DNA from: an uncultured Bacteroidota bacterium
GTDB lineage: Bacteria; Bacteroidota; Bacteroidia; Flavobacteriales; Flavobacteriaceae
NCBI GenBank assembly: GCA_902595825.1
Contig: CACJRP010000004.1
Span: forward strand, 23,659 to 87,658
Direction: 5' to 3'
DNA length: 64,000 nucleotides
Part shown: positions 1 through 8,719 of the stretch, one piece after another
How the letters are laid out: every line of letters starts with the position of its first letter
Position numbering within the stretch: position 1 is the stretch's first letter
The notes under the pieces: generated by a model
Databases searched by the model: none
What the model was told of the DNA's origin: nothing
What the model saw: the letters and a program-made list of their open reading frames with translations, nothing else
Translations under genes and position numbers: made by a program

Positions 1-849
1 GTTTGACTTGATTCCTAAAACTCTTTTTAACTTATGTTTGTATTGAGTTTTTGAAACAATACCATCTACTATATTGTTTCTATAAGCGTTTTCTGGAAAG
101 GTAGCATCTAAATTATCCACAACTTCATTAAAATTTTCTGGTGAGATTTTTCTGGATGATTTAATTTGATTAGCTATACCGTCCCAGATAGAATTCAAAA
201 GAGACTTTATTTGATTTCTGTTTGCTTCACTCATTTTATCGTCTAGATATGGTTCCACCGCACTTTTGTATTTGCCGTGTCTGACAACTTCCATTTTAAA
301 TCCATATTTTTCCTGTAGCTGTTTGTAGTAAAGGACCTCTGCACCAAGGCCTTTTAATTCAATATTTCCCATGGGATTTAAAAAAATTGAATCTGAAACA
401 GATGCTAGGTAGTATCCTTTTTGAGAAAAAAAATCACCATAACTATAAATAAATTTTCCTTTATCCCTAAAATTTTGAAGTGATTTCCTTATTGTTAAAG
501 CTTGGGACCACCCCATTTTTGGAGATTGACTTTTTAAATTAATTCCTTTAATATCATTATTGTTACTGGCAAATTCTATCGCATTAATTAAATCTAGGAA
601 TTTTATAATCTCTGGAGAAACTCCTAAAATTTCCTCAAATTCTTGAGTGATAGGTATATTGTCATATATATCCTTATCCAAATCTAGATTTAAAACACTG
701 TTTGAAGAAATTTTATCTTGGAGTATGTTTTTGTCAAAGGTGGCAACTGATGCAATACCCGCCAATAAAAAAAATCCCAAAGATATTATCAGAATTAAAG
801 CGGTTATTGATCCAAGAAAGGAAGCTAAAAAATTTCTAAAAAAATTCAT
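1..849 (-). CDS. sppA: Signal peptide peptidase SppA / S49 family protease, N-terminal part (C-terminus off left edge)
   Basis: Reverse-strand open frame from ATG at 849 to the window edge (283 codons, absent from ORF track because it has no stop): MNFFRNFLASFLGSITALILIISLGFFLLAG...GKFIYSYGDFFSQKGYYLASVSDSIFLNPMGNIELKGLGAEVLYYKQLQEKYGFKMEVVRHGKYKSAVEPYLDDKMSEANR; the NPxGxIxxxGxxxE...G.YKSAxEP pattern is typical of SppA. Confidence 0.9.
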   Translation of the reverse strand, partial: MNFFRNFLASFLGSITALILIISLGFFLLAGIASVATFDKNILQDKISSNSVLNLDLDKDIYDNIPITQEFEEILGVSPEIIKFLDLINAIEFASNNNDIKGINLKSQSPKMGWSQALTIRKSLQNFRDKGKFIYSYGDFFSQKGYYLASVSDSIFLNPMGNIELKGLGAEVLYYKQLQEKYGFKMEVVRHGKYKSAVEPYLDDKMSEANRNQIKSLLNSIWDGIANQIKSSRKISPENFNEVVDNLDATFPENAYRNNIVDGIVSKTQYKHKLKRVLGIKSN

Positions 850-967
850 TAATTAACTGAAATTAATATTGCTTATGGTAATAAATTTATGCAAAGATTA
901 AGTTTTTTATTTAATATCAAATAAAACTCAGTTTAAAATATTTGTTTTTTAAAATTAATTTCAAGAA

Positions 968-2050
968 ATGATTTATTTATCTATAGGAAGTAATCTTGGG
1001 GATAGATTGAAATTCTTACAACTAGCTGTAGGGTTGATATCTTACAGAATATCGAAAGTTACTAATGTTTCAAGAATTTATGAGACTCCTGCTATGGGTT
1101 TCAAAGGAAATCCATTTTATAATATATGTGTTAAAATGAATACCGATTTACAACCAAAATCTCTGCTTGAAAAACTTTTAGATATTGAAAAATATCTTGG
1201 CAGAGTAAGATCATCTGACAGTAAACCAAAATCAAGAAAAGTTGATATTGATATAATTTATTTTAAAGAATTGATAATAAATGATAAAGCACTGTTTGTT
1301 CCTCATAAAAATATGCACGAGAGAAACTTTGTGCTGTATCCTTTGCTTGATGTGTGTTCCAACTTTAAAGATCCCAGAAATGGAAAGTCCATCCAAGCAT
1401 TGTTAGATATTTCTAATGATTCTTTCATTCCAAAAAAAGTAGAAGAAAAAGTATATATCCCAGAAATCAAAAAAGTAATTGCAGTAGAAGGATTAATAGG
1501 CATAGGAAAAACAGAGTTTTCGAGAAAATTATCGGATGCATTATTTGGAGAATTAGTGTTGGAAGAATTTGATGAAGTACTTCTAGAAAAATTTTATACA
1601 AACCCTACTGAAAGAGCCTTTGAAACAGAAATATCTTTTTTAGAACTTAGATTGGAGCAGCATAAAGAATATAAAAACAGAAAAAGATATCCGCAAATTT
1701 TTGATTATTTGGCCCATAAATCTATAATTTTTGCTAAAAAAACTATGACAAAATCAGAGTTTAATAAATTTCAAAGGGATTTTAATCATTGTTCAGATTT
1801 ATTTATCAAGCCTGAAGTTGTAATTATTTTAACTCAAGAAATAAATCATATTTTAGATAAGATTAAGAGAAGAGGAAGAAAGTTTGAAAAGCAAATTGAC
1901 AGGGAATATTTAGATTTGATTCAATCAGAATATAATGATTGGAAAACCAAAACTAAATTTACGATATGTAATTTAGACTTGCATGATGGAGATTTTAAAA
2001 ATAATCATTCAGTATTTTTAAATATTTTAAATTTATTTTTTAGGCATTAA
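968..2050 (+). CDS. folK: Bifunctional HPPK (FolK) - deoxynucleoside kinase fusion
   Basis: N-terminal MIYLSIGSNLGDR...SKPKSRKVDIDIIYF...PHKNMHERNFVLYPL (HPPK), then IAVEGLIGIGKTEFSRKL P-loop and DRxYL-type dNK sequence. Confidence 0.92.
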   Translation: MIYLSIGSNLGDRLKFLQLAVGLISYRISKVTNVSRIYETPAMGFKGNPFYNICVKMNTDLQPKSLLEKLLDIEKYLGRVRSSDSKPKSRKVDIDIIYFKELIINDKALFVPHKNMHERNFVLYPLLDVCSNFKDPRNGKSIQALLDISNDSFIPKKVEEKVYIPEIKKVIAVEGLIGIGKTEFSRKLSDALFGELVLEEFDEVLLEKFYTNPTERAFETEISFLELRLEQHKEYKNRKRYPQIFDYLAHKSIIFAKKTMTKSEFNKFQRDFNHCSDLFIKPEVVIILTQEINHILDKIKRRGRKFEKQIDREYLDLIQSEYNDWKTKTKFTICNLDLHDGDFKNNHSVFLNILNLFFRH

Positions 2051-2576
2051 TTTTCAAATAAAAATCCCAACACAAAATCCCTGAAACTACAGAAACATTT
2101 ATTGAATGCTTAGTACCCTGTTGTGGTATTTCTATAACTTGGCCTGCTATATCGATAATTTCTTGTTTAACCCCAAAAACCTCGTTGCCAAGAACAAATC
2201 CAGTCAATTTATTTTTATCCGGGCTGTAACTTTTTAAATCTATGGATTTTTCGGTTTGCTCAATTGACCAAATATCACAATCATTTTTTTTAAGTTCAGT
2301 GATTAAATCATAAATATTCTCCTTGTATTCCCAATCTACAGACTCATTAGAACCTAAAGCAGTTTTCATTACCTCTTTGTGAGGGGGAGCAGGAGATATA
2401 CCACATATATAAACTTTAGATAACAAAAATGCATCCGCTGTTCTTAAAATGGAACCCACATTGTGACCACTTCTAATATCATCGAGTATTAATATCAATG
2501 GTGTTTTCTTTGATTTTAAATATTCTTTTCTAGATTTTCTGTTCAATTCCTGATTTTTTAATTTCCTATTTTTCAT
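2040..2576 (-). CDS. TrmH/SpoU family RNA methyltransferase
   Basis: ILDDIRSGHNVGSILRTADAF, TGFVLGNEVFGV, IEIPQQGTKHSINVSVVSGILCWDFY (SpoU motifs 1-3). Confidence 0.9.
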   Translation of the reverse strand: MKNRKLKNQELNRKSRKEYLKSKKTPLILILDDIRSGHNVGSILRTADAFLLSKVYICGISPAPPHKEVMKTALGSNESVDWEYKENIYDLITELKKNDCDIWSIEQTEKSIDLKSYSPDKNKLTGFVLGNEVFGVKQEIIDIAGQVIEIPQQGTKHSINVSVVSGILCWDFYLKINA

Positions 2577-2640
2577 TTTGAATAAGAATAAGTTTTTTAA
2601 ACTTAAATATGAATTATATTAGTGTCTATTTGATTTTTTA

Positions 2641-5247
2641 ATGAGTTTGGATAAAAAGGTAAAATTAACACCACTGATGAAACAATACAACCAAATCAAG
2701 GTTAAATACCCTGATGCATTGCTTTTATTTAGAGTTGGAGATTTTTATGAGACTTTTGGAAAAGATGCAATAAAGGCATCGAAAATTCTTGGTATCATTT
2801 TAACTAAAAAAGGTGCAGGAAGCATGAGTGAAATTGAACTTGCTGGATTCCCATATCATTCCATTAATAATTACTTACCAAAACTAGTCAAAGCTGGTTG
2901 CAGAGTAGCGATTTGTGACCAATTGGAAAATCCAAAACTCACAAAAAAACTTGTCAAAAGAGGTGTTACGGAATTAGTAACTCCAGGAGTAGCGATAAAT
3001 GATGATATATTAGAGCATAATAAAAATAATTACTTATCAGCAATAACTTTTGGTAAAAATAAATCTGGGATTTCATTTATGGACATTTCAACCGGAGATT
3101 TTTCTTTTTTTTCTGGATCAATTAATCAAATTAAATTAATTATTGAAAAGTATGAACCTGCAGAAATTATTATTTCAAAACTTTCCAAAACAGAATTCCT
3201 TTCAAATTTTGGGGAAGATTTCACGACATTTTTTCAAGAAGATTGGGTGTTTGATTATGAAAATAGTTATGATTCATTAATAGAACTTTTTGAAACAAAG
3301 TCTCTAAAAGGCTTTGGAGTTGAAGATGATAATAAAGAGGGAATCATAGCCGCCGGAGTTGTTTTACATTATCTCTCAGAGACACAACACAACAGATTGG
3401 CACACATCAAGTCACTGAAAAGAATTAATACTGAAAACTATCTTTCCTTAGATAAATTTACAACTAGAAATTTAGAGTTAAATTATTCGACTAATGGAGG
3501 AGTATCACTTATTCAAGTTATTGACTTCACATCAACCTCAATTGGAAGCAGAGTACTTAAAAAATGGTTAAACTTTCCGTTAAAATCTATACAAAAATTA
3601 AAGCTAAGGCACAATCTTGTTGAAATTTTATTAAACGAAAAATATTTAACTGAAAATCTAATTAAACATTTAAAAGAAATTGTTGACATCGAGAGAATTG
3701 CCTCTAAAATTGCTACAGGAAAAGTCAATCCAAGAGAATTGGTTTCATTAAAGAGAAGTATAGCTGAAATTCAAAAAATAAAAACAACGTTCGAAAAAAA
3801 CAGCAATGATTTAATTGTTAAAACTGGAAAAAAATTAGTTACATGTAAAACAATTTTCTCTAAGATTGATAAAACAATTAAGGAAGATGTTCCTGTTTCA
3901 ATTTCAAAAGGAAATTTTATTGCAGAAGGCTTTTCTAAAGAACTCGATGAACTAAGAGGAATCCTAAAAGACGGGAAGTCAATGCTTGATAAAATCCTCA
4001 AAAAGGAGCTACTCAAAAATGATATCCCATCATTAAAAATCGGTTTCAACAACATATTTGGATATTATTTTGAGGTGAGAAATACTCATAAAGAAAAAGT
4101 TCCAAATGAATGGATCAGGAAGCAAACACTTGTGAATGCAGAAAGATACATAAATGAAGATTTAAAAAATTACGAAACAAAAATATTAGGTGCCGAAGAG
4201 AAAATACAGGAATTGGAATTGAGTTATTACTCTCAATTATTAAATTCTCTCCAAGAAAATCTTGATGGTATTATGGTAAATTCAACCTTAATTGGGGAAA
4301 TTGATTGTTTTTTAAGCTTTGCCATCGCTGCTTCAAAATTTAATTTCTGTAAACCTGTTTTCAATGAGTCAAATAATATTCAAATAATTCAAGGAAGGCA
4401 CCCAGTTATAGAACAAAATCTAAAAGATGGTGAAATATTTATCCCTAATGACATCGAACTTGACCAAGAAAATCAGCAGATAATGATGATAAGTGGCCCT
4501 AATATGTCTGGTAAGTCTGCAATTTTAAGACAAACTGCTTTAATAGTTATTATGGCTCAAATTGGCAGCTATGTGCCTGCAAAAGAAGTAAATATTGGAA
4601 TTACTGATAAAATTTTTACGCGTGTAGGCGCTAGCGATAATATCTCTCAGGGGGAGTCTACATTTATGGTTGAGATGAATGAAGCTGCTGCAATACTGAA
4701 TAATTTAACTTCTAAAAGTTTAATTTTATTAGACGAAATTGGAAGAGGTACAAGCACCTATGATGGTATATCAATAGCATGGGCTATCACAGAATATCTT
4801 CACGAACATTCATTTAAACCAAAAACATTATTTGCCACCCACTATCATGAATTAAATGTGATGAAGGATAAGTTTAAACGAATTAAAAATTTTAATGTTT
4901 CTGTAATGGAAGGTGACAATAAAATTCTTTTTTTAAGAAAACTTGAACCTGAGGGAAGTGAACATAGTTTTGGAATCCATGTAGCTAAAATGGCTGGACT
5001 TCCAAAGCAAGTGATTGATATAGCAAATCAAAAATTAAAGTTTTTAGAAAAAAGCCGTGATATTTCAAACAGAAAAAAATCTTTGTCAAATAAAAACAAA
5101 GAAATGCAGCTAAGTTTCATTTCATTGGATGACCCTTTAGTTGAAGAATTAAAACAAGAAATTTTAGAAATTGATATTGACAATTTAAAACCCTTAGAGG
5201 CTCTTCTCGTTCTAAATAAGTTGAAAAAAAAGATGGACAAAGGATAA
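2641..5247 (+). CDS. mutS: DNA mismatch repair protein MutS
   Basis: TPLMKQYNQIKVKYPDALLLFRVGDFYETF, MISGPNMSGKSAILRQTALI, LLDEIGRGTSTYDGISIAWAITEYLH. Confidence 0.98.
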   Translation: MSLDKKVKLTPLMKQYNQIKVKYPDALLLFRVGDFYETFGKDAIKASKILGIILTKKGAGSMSEIELAGFPYHSINNYLPKLVKAGCRVAICDQLENPKLTKKLVKRGVTELVTPGVAINDDILEHNKNNYLSAITFGKNKSGISFMDISTGDFSFFSGSINQIKLIIEKYEPAEIIISKLSKTEFLSNFGEDFTTFFQEDWVFDYENSYDSLIELFETKSLKGFGVEDDNKEGIIAAGVVLHYLSETQHNRLAHIKSLKRINTENYLSLDKFTTRNLELNYSTNGGVSLIQVIDFTSTSIGSRVLKKWLNFPLKSIQKLKLRHNLVEILLNEKYLTENLIKHLKEIVDIERIASKIATGKVNPRELVSLKRSIAEIQKIKTTFEKNSNDLIVKTGKKLVTCKTIFSKIDKTIKEDVPVSISKGNFIAEGFSKELDELRGILKDGKSMLDKILKKELLKNDIPSLKIGFNNIFGYYFEVRNTHKEKVPNEWIRKQTLVNAERYINEDLKNYETKILGAEEKIQELELSYYSQLLNSLQENLDGIMVNSTLIGEIDCFLSFAIAASKFNFCKPVFNESNNIQIIQGRHPVIEQNLKDGEIFIPNDIELDQENQQIMMISGPNMSGKSAILRQTALIVIMAQIGSYVPAKEVNIGITDKIFTRVGASDNISQGESTFMVEMNEAAAILNNLTSKSLILLDEIGRGTSTYDGISIAWAITEYLHEHSFKPKTLFATHYHELNVMKDKFKRIKNFNVSVMEGDNKILFLRKLEPEGSEHSFGIHVAKMAGLPKQVIDIANQKLKFLEKSRDISNRKKSLSNKNKEMQLSFISLDDPLVEELKQEILEIDIDNLKPLEALLVLNKLKKKMDKG

Positions 5248-5296
5248 AAACATATTGTCTTATAATTAAAAATTAATTTTAACTTTGTTTGCTTTT

Positions 5297-5368
5297 GCGA
5301 AAGTAGCTCAGTGGTAGAGCGTCACCTTGCCAAGGTGAGGGTCGCGGGTTCAAATCCCGTCTTTCGCT
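5297..5368 (+). tRNA. tRNA-Gly (GCC)
   Basis: Acceptor GCGAAAG/CTTTCGC, D-arm AGCTCAGTGGTAGAGC, anticodon stem-loop CACCTTGCCAAGGTG, T-arm GCGGGTTCAAATCCCGT. Confidence 0.97.
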
Positions 5369-5377
5369 CTCAGTCCA

Positions 5378-5462
5378 GCTCGGATGGTGGAATTGGTAGA
5401 CACGTTGGACTTAAAATCCAATGGCCATTGTGGCCGTGCGGGTTCAAGTCCCGCTCCGAGTA
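5378..5462 (+). tRNA. tRNA-Leu (TAA)
   Basis: Class II tRNA with long variable arm: GCTCGGATGGTGGAATTGGTAGACACGTTGGACTTAAAATCCAATGGCCATTGTGGCCGTGCGGGTTCAAGTCCCGCTCCGAGTA. Confidence 0.97.
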
Positions 5463-5468
5463 CTTTTA

Positions 5469-6506
5469 TTAACTAGTTAATAGGCTTCGACAAATTTTTT
5501 CTACTCCGTAACGAACTGGATCTGTAACTGGTAATCCTGTAATTTTTGTTGTTTCATTAATTACCATCTGTGCTTCTTTTTCATTTAATTTTGATGTATT
5601 AAGTGAAACACCTATACATTTTGAAATTGGGAATGCACCAAAAACGTGAGCGAGATTTTGATTTAATTCAATGAACTTTTTGAGGTTAGGAATCCGGATA
5701 TTTTCAGGATATCTTAAGTTTTGTTTTTCAGCCCTGTGACACAATACTAAATGAGTTGGACAAGACCCTCTTATTAAGGGTAATGTTGCAGTACTGCCAG
5801 GATGAAGTAATGAGCCTTGGCCTTCTATAATTATTAAATCTTTTTTACCATATTCTAGCACTTTCCTTTCTACCGCTCCACAAGCATGATCAACTTTAAA
5901 GGCATCGAGGGGAATTCCGTCTCCAGTTATTGTTATACCAATTTGACCGGTTGCAATAAATCCACTTTTTAATTTATTTTGTTTTGACCACGTTAAAACT
6001 TCTAAGGCAGTAGTCATTTTACCACATGCCATGTCGGTTCCAACCATCAGAAGCCTTTTGTTATTTAATTGTGCTGCTTTTCCAGTCGCAATTTCAGGAA
6101 CAAAATTCGGGACCCTAACATCCCAAATCCACTGATTTTTTTTAGAAATAAGATTACTAAAGCGATCTTGTAAAAGATCATGTAAACCATTAATTATTGA
6201 TAATCCTTTTGATAATGCCATTTTAATCACAGGATACCAATCAGAAGGAACTTTCCCTCCACTTGGGGCTATACCAAGAATCAAAACTTCAGCTTTTAAT
6301 TGAATAGCAGAATCTAAATTATTAACAATAGGGACTGGTTTTAAATTGGAATAATGGTCGCTTATATCTGTTTTCGAGTATTTTGAATCAATGACACAAA
6401 CTATTTTGTTTTCTAAATACCTCAGGACTCCCATTCCCATTTTTCCATACTCACTGTAAATATGACCTTCCATGTAAATAGCTACATTTTGTTTTTTTTT
6501 AAGCAT
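5469..6506 (-). CDS. DUF1611 family protein (DgcN-like; possible D-glutamate N-acetyltransferase)
   Basis: P-loop-like RLLMVGTDMACGKMTTALEV, TGQIGITITGDGIPLDAFKVDHACGAVE, IIEGQGSLLHPGSTATLPLIRGSCPTHLVLCH; overlaps and follows a dipeptide-epimerase gene. Confidence 0.82.
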   Translation of the reverse strand: MLKKKQNVAIYMEGHIYSEYGKMGMGVLRYLENKIVCVIDSKYSKTDISDHYSNLKPVPIVNNLDSAIQLKAEVLILGIAPSGGKVPSDWYPVIKMALSKGLSIINGLHDLLQDRFSNLISKKNQWIWDVRVPNFVPEIATGKAAQLNNKRLLMVGTDMACGKMTTALEVLTWSKQNKLKSGFIATGQIGITITGDGIPLDAFKVDHACGAVERKVLEYGKKDLIIIEGQGSLLHPGSTATLPLIRGSCPTHLVLCHRAEKQNLRYPENIRIPNLKKFIELNQNLAHVFGAFPISKCIGVSLNTSKLNEKEAQMVINETTKITGLPVTDPVRYGVEKICRSLLTS

Positions 6507-7548
6507 AGTACATTTTTTTTAGTTCTCCACCATGACCAGGATTTTCTGATACGGAAGTTATTCCGTTTATTAAATTGGTTCCGGTTGAAGGGTCCGGATT
6601 TAGATTATAATGAGAATCTAAATCTATGTGGTCGATGATACCACTTATCGAAGCAGAGGCAGCAATCGAAAGGGAAGATTCGGACATACACCCTATCATG
6701 GTTTTTAGTCCGTGAGCCCGAGCGGTATTAATAATTTTTAATCCTTCTGTGATGCCACCACACTTCATTAATTTTAGATTTATTCCATCTACATAATTAG
6801 CCCATAAAGGTATTTGCTTTGCATATCTACAGGACTCGTCAAGATAAATAGGCATTTTTCTATTTTCAAAAATATATTTTAAATCAGATTCACATCCTTC
6901 TTTTAGTGGCTGTTCTATGTAGTCTACTTCACGCTTGCTTAGCCAATTCATCATTTCAAGTGTTTGATTTACATCCCATCCTCCATTTGCATCGACTCGA
7001 ACTTTTACATTGTAGTTTTTGGAAATTTGATATACCTCATTAAACATTTCCTTATCTGCGTCTAAGCCCAAAGGGTTCCCTAACTTTACTTTTAGAGATT
7101 TAAATTTATTACCTTTTAAAATTGTTGGAATTCTTTCTCTAATTACTTCTACTGGATTTATACCAATCGTAACAGATGTTGGTTTACCAGGTTTTGGTAA
7201 ATCTAAATACTTGTATAAGGGTTTGCCCGCTTTTTTTGCCTTCAAGTCCCAAAAAGCCATATCTAAAGATGCATACGCACATGGTGCAATTTTCATTTCC
7301 ATAGCCCGATTGTAAAGTTTGTCAATGGATTCGTTTTTGATATTTGTTGAGATAAAATACTCAAGTTGCTCTTTAACAATTTCAGCTGTTTCAGCATTTT
7401 CACTTTTACCCGGTGCTGATTCACCCCAAGCAGTGTAGTTTTCATCTTTAATTTTTAAAAATACATTCACAGATTGATCTTTTATTCCTCTACTTATCTG
7501 TAAAGGATATTTTTTTTTCAAAGGAACCGTATAAATCGAAAACTCCAT
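6499..7548 (-). CDS. Dipeptide epimerase / enolase-superfamily (L-Ala-D/L-Glu epimerase or DgcA-like N-acyl-Glu racemase)
   Basis: KSLKVKLG, RVDANGGW, YIEQPL, YLDESCR, GINLKLMKCGGITEGL enolase-superfamily motifs; C-terminal IDLDSH (DxD). Confidence 0.85.
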   Translation of the reverse strand: MEFSIYTVPLKKKYPLQISRGIKDQSVNVFLKIKDENYTAWGESAPGKSENAETAEIVKEQLEYFISTNIKNESIDKLYNRAMEMKIAPCAYASLDMAFWDLKAKKAGKPLYKYLDLPKPGKPTSVTIGINPVEVIRERIPTILKGNKFKSLKVKLGNPLGLDADKEMFNEVYQISKNYNVKVRVDANGGWDVNQTLEMMNWLSKREVDYIEQPLKEGCESDLKYIFENRKMPIYLDESCRYAKQIPLWANYVDGINLKLMKCGGITEGLKIINTARAHGLKTMIGCMSESSLSIAASASISGIIDHIDLDSHYNLNPDPSTGTNLINGITSVSENPGHGGELKKMYYA

Positions 7549-7629
7549 GATAGCAATATAATTGTTTATTATATATTTATTGTTTTTAAATATTCATATT
7601 ATTACATTTAGTAATCATACTTTTCAATT

Positions 7630-8715
7630 ATGAAAATAAATCTTTTTAATTTATTTATAGCTTCATTTATTGTAATAATTTCTTGTTCCGATTCCGATGC
7701 AGAATTGAGTGAAAAGGAAAAGGAAGCGGACAATTTAGTTAATACCTTTATTGAAGAAAATAAAATTCCAGGGTTGTCAATTACAATATTAGATGGAGAC
7801 GGCCATATAGAATACTCTAAAGGTTTTGGATATGCTGATCTAGAGAAAAAAATTAATATAAACCCTAAAAATTCAATATTCAGAATAGGGAGTTTTTCTA
7901 AAACTTTAGCTGGTACTGCGTTGATGAAAATGTATGAAGAAAATAAAATTGAGATTGATAGTTCAGTAAGTTTTTATATTAAAGGACTACCGGCTGATAA
8001 AAAAAAAATTATCCTAAGACAAATTGCTGGACACCTATCAGGTATAAGACATTACGGAGATGGAGATGATATGAAGCTCAATTTAAATTATGAGAATACC
8101 TCTGAGGCATTGAACATATTTATTAATGACAGCCTGCTATTTGATCCAGGAACTAAATATAGTTATTCTACTCATGCTTGGACTTTGCTAAGTCTAGCAA
8201 TGGAAAAAGCATACGGTGAAAATTTCATTGAACTGATGAAAAACGAAATATTAAGTCCGCTTCAACTTAACAAAACCTTTGCTGAAGAAATTGATTTAGT
8301 TTTGAATGACAAGGTTACATTTTATGAAAAAAATGAATCCGGAGATATTGTTCTTTGTCCAGATGTAAACAATAGTTGGAAGTGGGCTGGAGGTGGTTAC
8401 GTATCAACTACACAGGATATGGCCGACTTTACTTGGAAAGTTCTTTACACTGATTTCCTTTTGCCTGAAACTGTTAAGGAAATGACAGAATCTCAAAAAA
8501 TTCCAAATGATAAAAAAACCAATTATGGCATTGGTTGGAGAATTAGATACGATGATGAAAATAACTCTTATTTAGGACATACGGGGGGGTCAGTTGGAGG
8601 TACTACTTTTGTGTTTTCTTCCAACGATAAATCGGTAGTTTCAATAATGGCTAATATTTCGAATGCCTCTTTTGGCACTCTGCCTTATGAATTATTTAAA
8701 ATTTTTAAAAATTAA
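7630..8715 (+). CDS. Serine hydrolase (beta-lactamase/DD-peptidase fold), predicted lipoprotein
   Basis: Lipobox-like FIVIISC; SxxK in GSFSKTLAG; YSYSTHAW; GHTGGSVGGTTFVFS. Confidence 0.88.
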   Translation: MKINLFNLFIASFIVIISCSDSDAELSEKEKEADNLVNTFIEENKIPGLSITILDGDGHIEYSKGFGYADLEKKININPKNSIFRIGSFSKTLAGTALMKMYEENKIEIDSSVSFYIKGLPADKKKIILRQIAGHLSGIRHYGDGDDMKLNLNYENTSEALNIFINDSLLFDPGTKYSYSTHAWTLLSLAMEKAYGENFIELMKNEILSPLQLNKTFAEEIDLVLNDKVTFYEKNESGDIVLCPDVNNSWKWAGGGYVSTTQDMADFTWKVLYTDFLLPETVKEMTESQKIPNDKKTNYGIGWRIRYDDENNSYLGHTGGSVGGTTFVFSSNDKSVVSIMANISNASFGTLPYELFKIFKN

Positions 8716-8719
8716 TCTC

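Noticed and set aside
647-856. + strand ORF of 69 aa
   Set aside because: Lies antisense within the sppA-like frame on the minus strand; no family resemblance.
3513-5240. Antisense ORFs inside mutS (3513-3728, 3771-4055, 5028-5240)
   Set aside because: Overlap a strongly supported gene on the other strand; composition looks like antisense of AT-rich coding sequence.
7549-7629. ATTAC-ATTTA-GTAAT short inverted repeat in the divergent dgcA-like/serine hydrolase promoter region
   Set aside because: Only 5-bp arms in AT-rich DNA; not distinguishable from chance.
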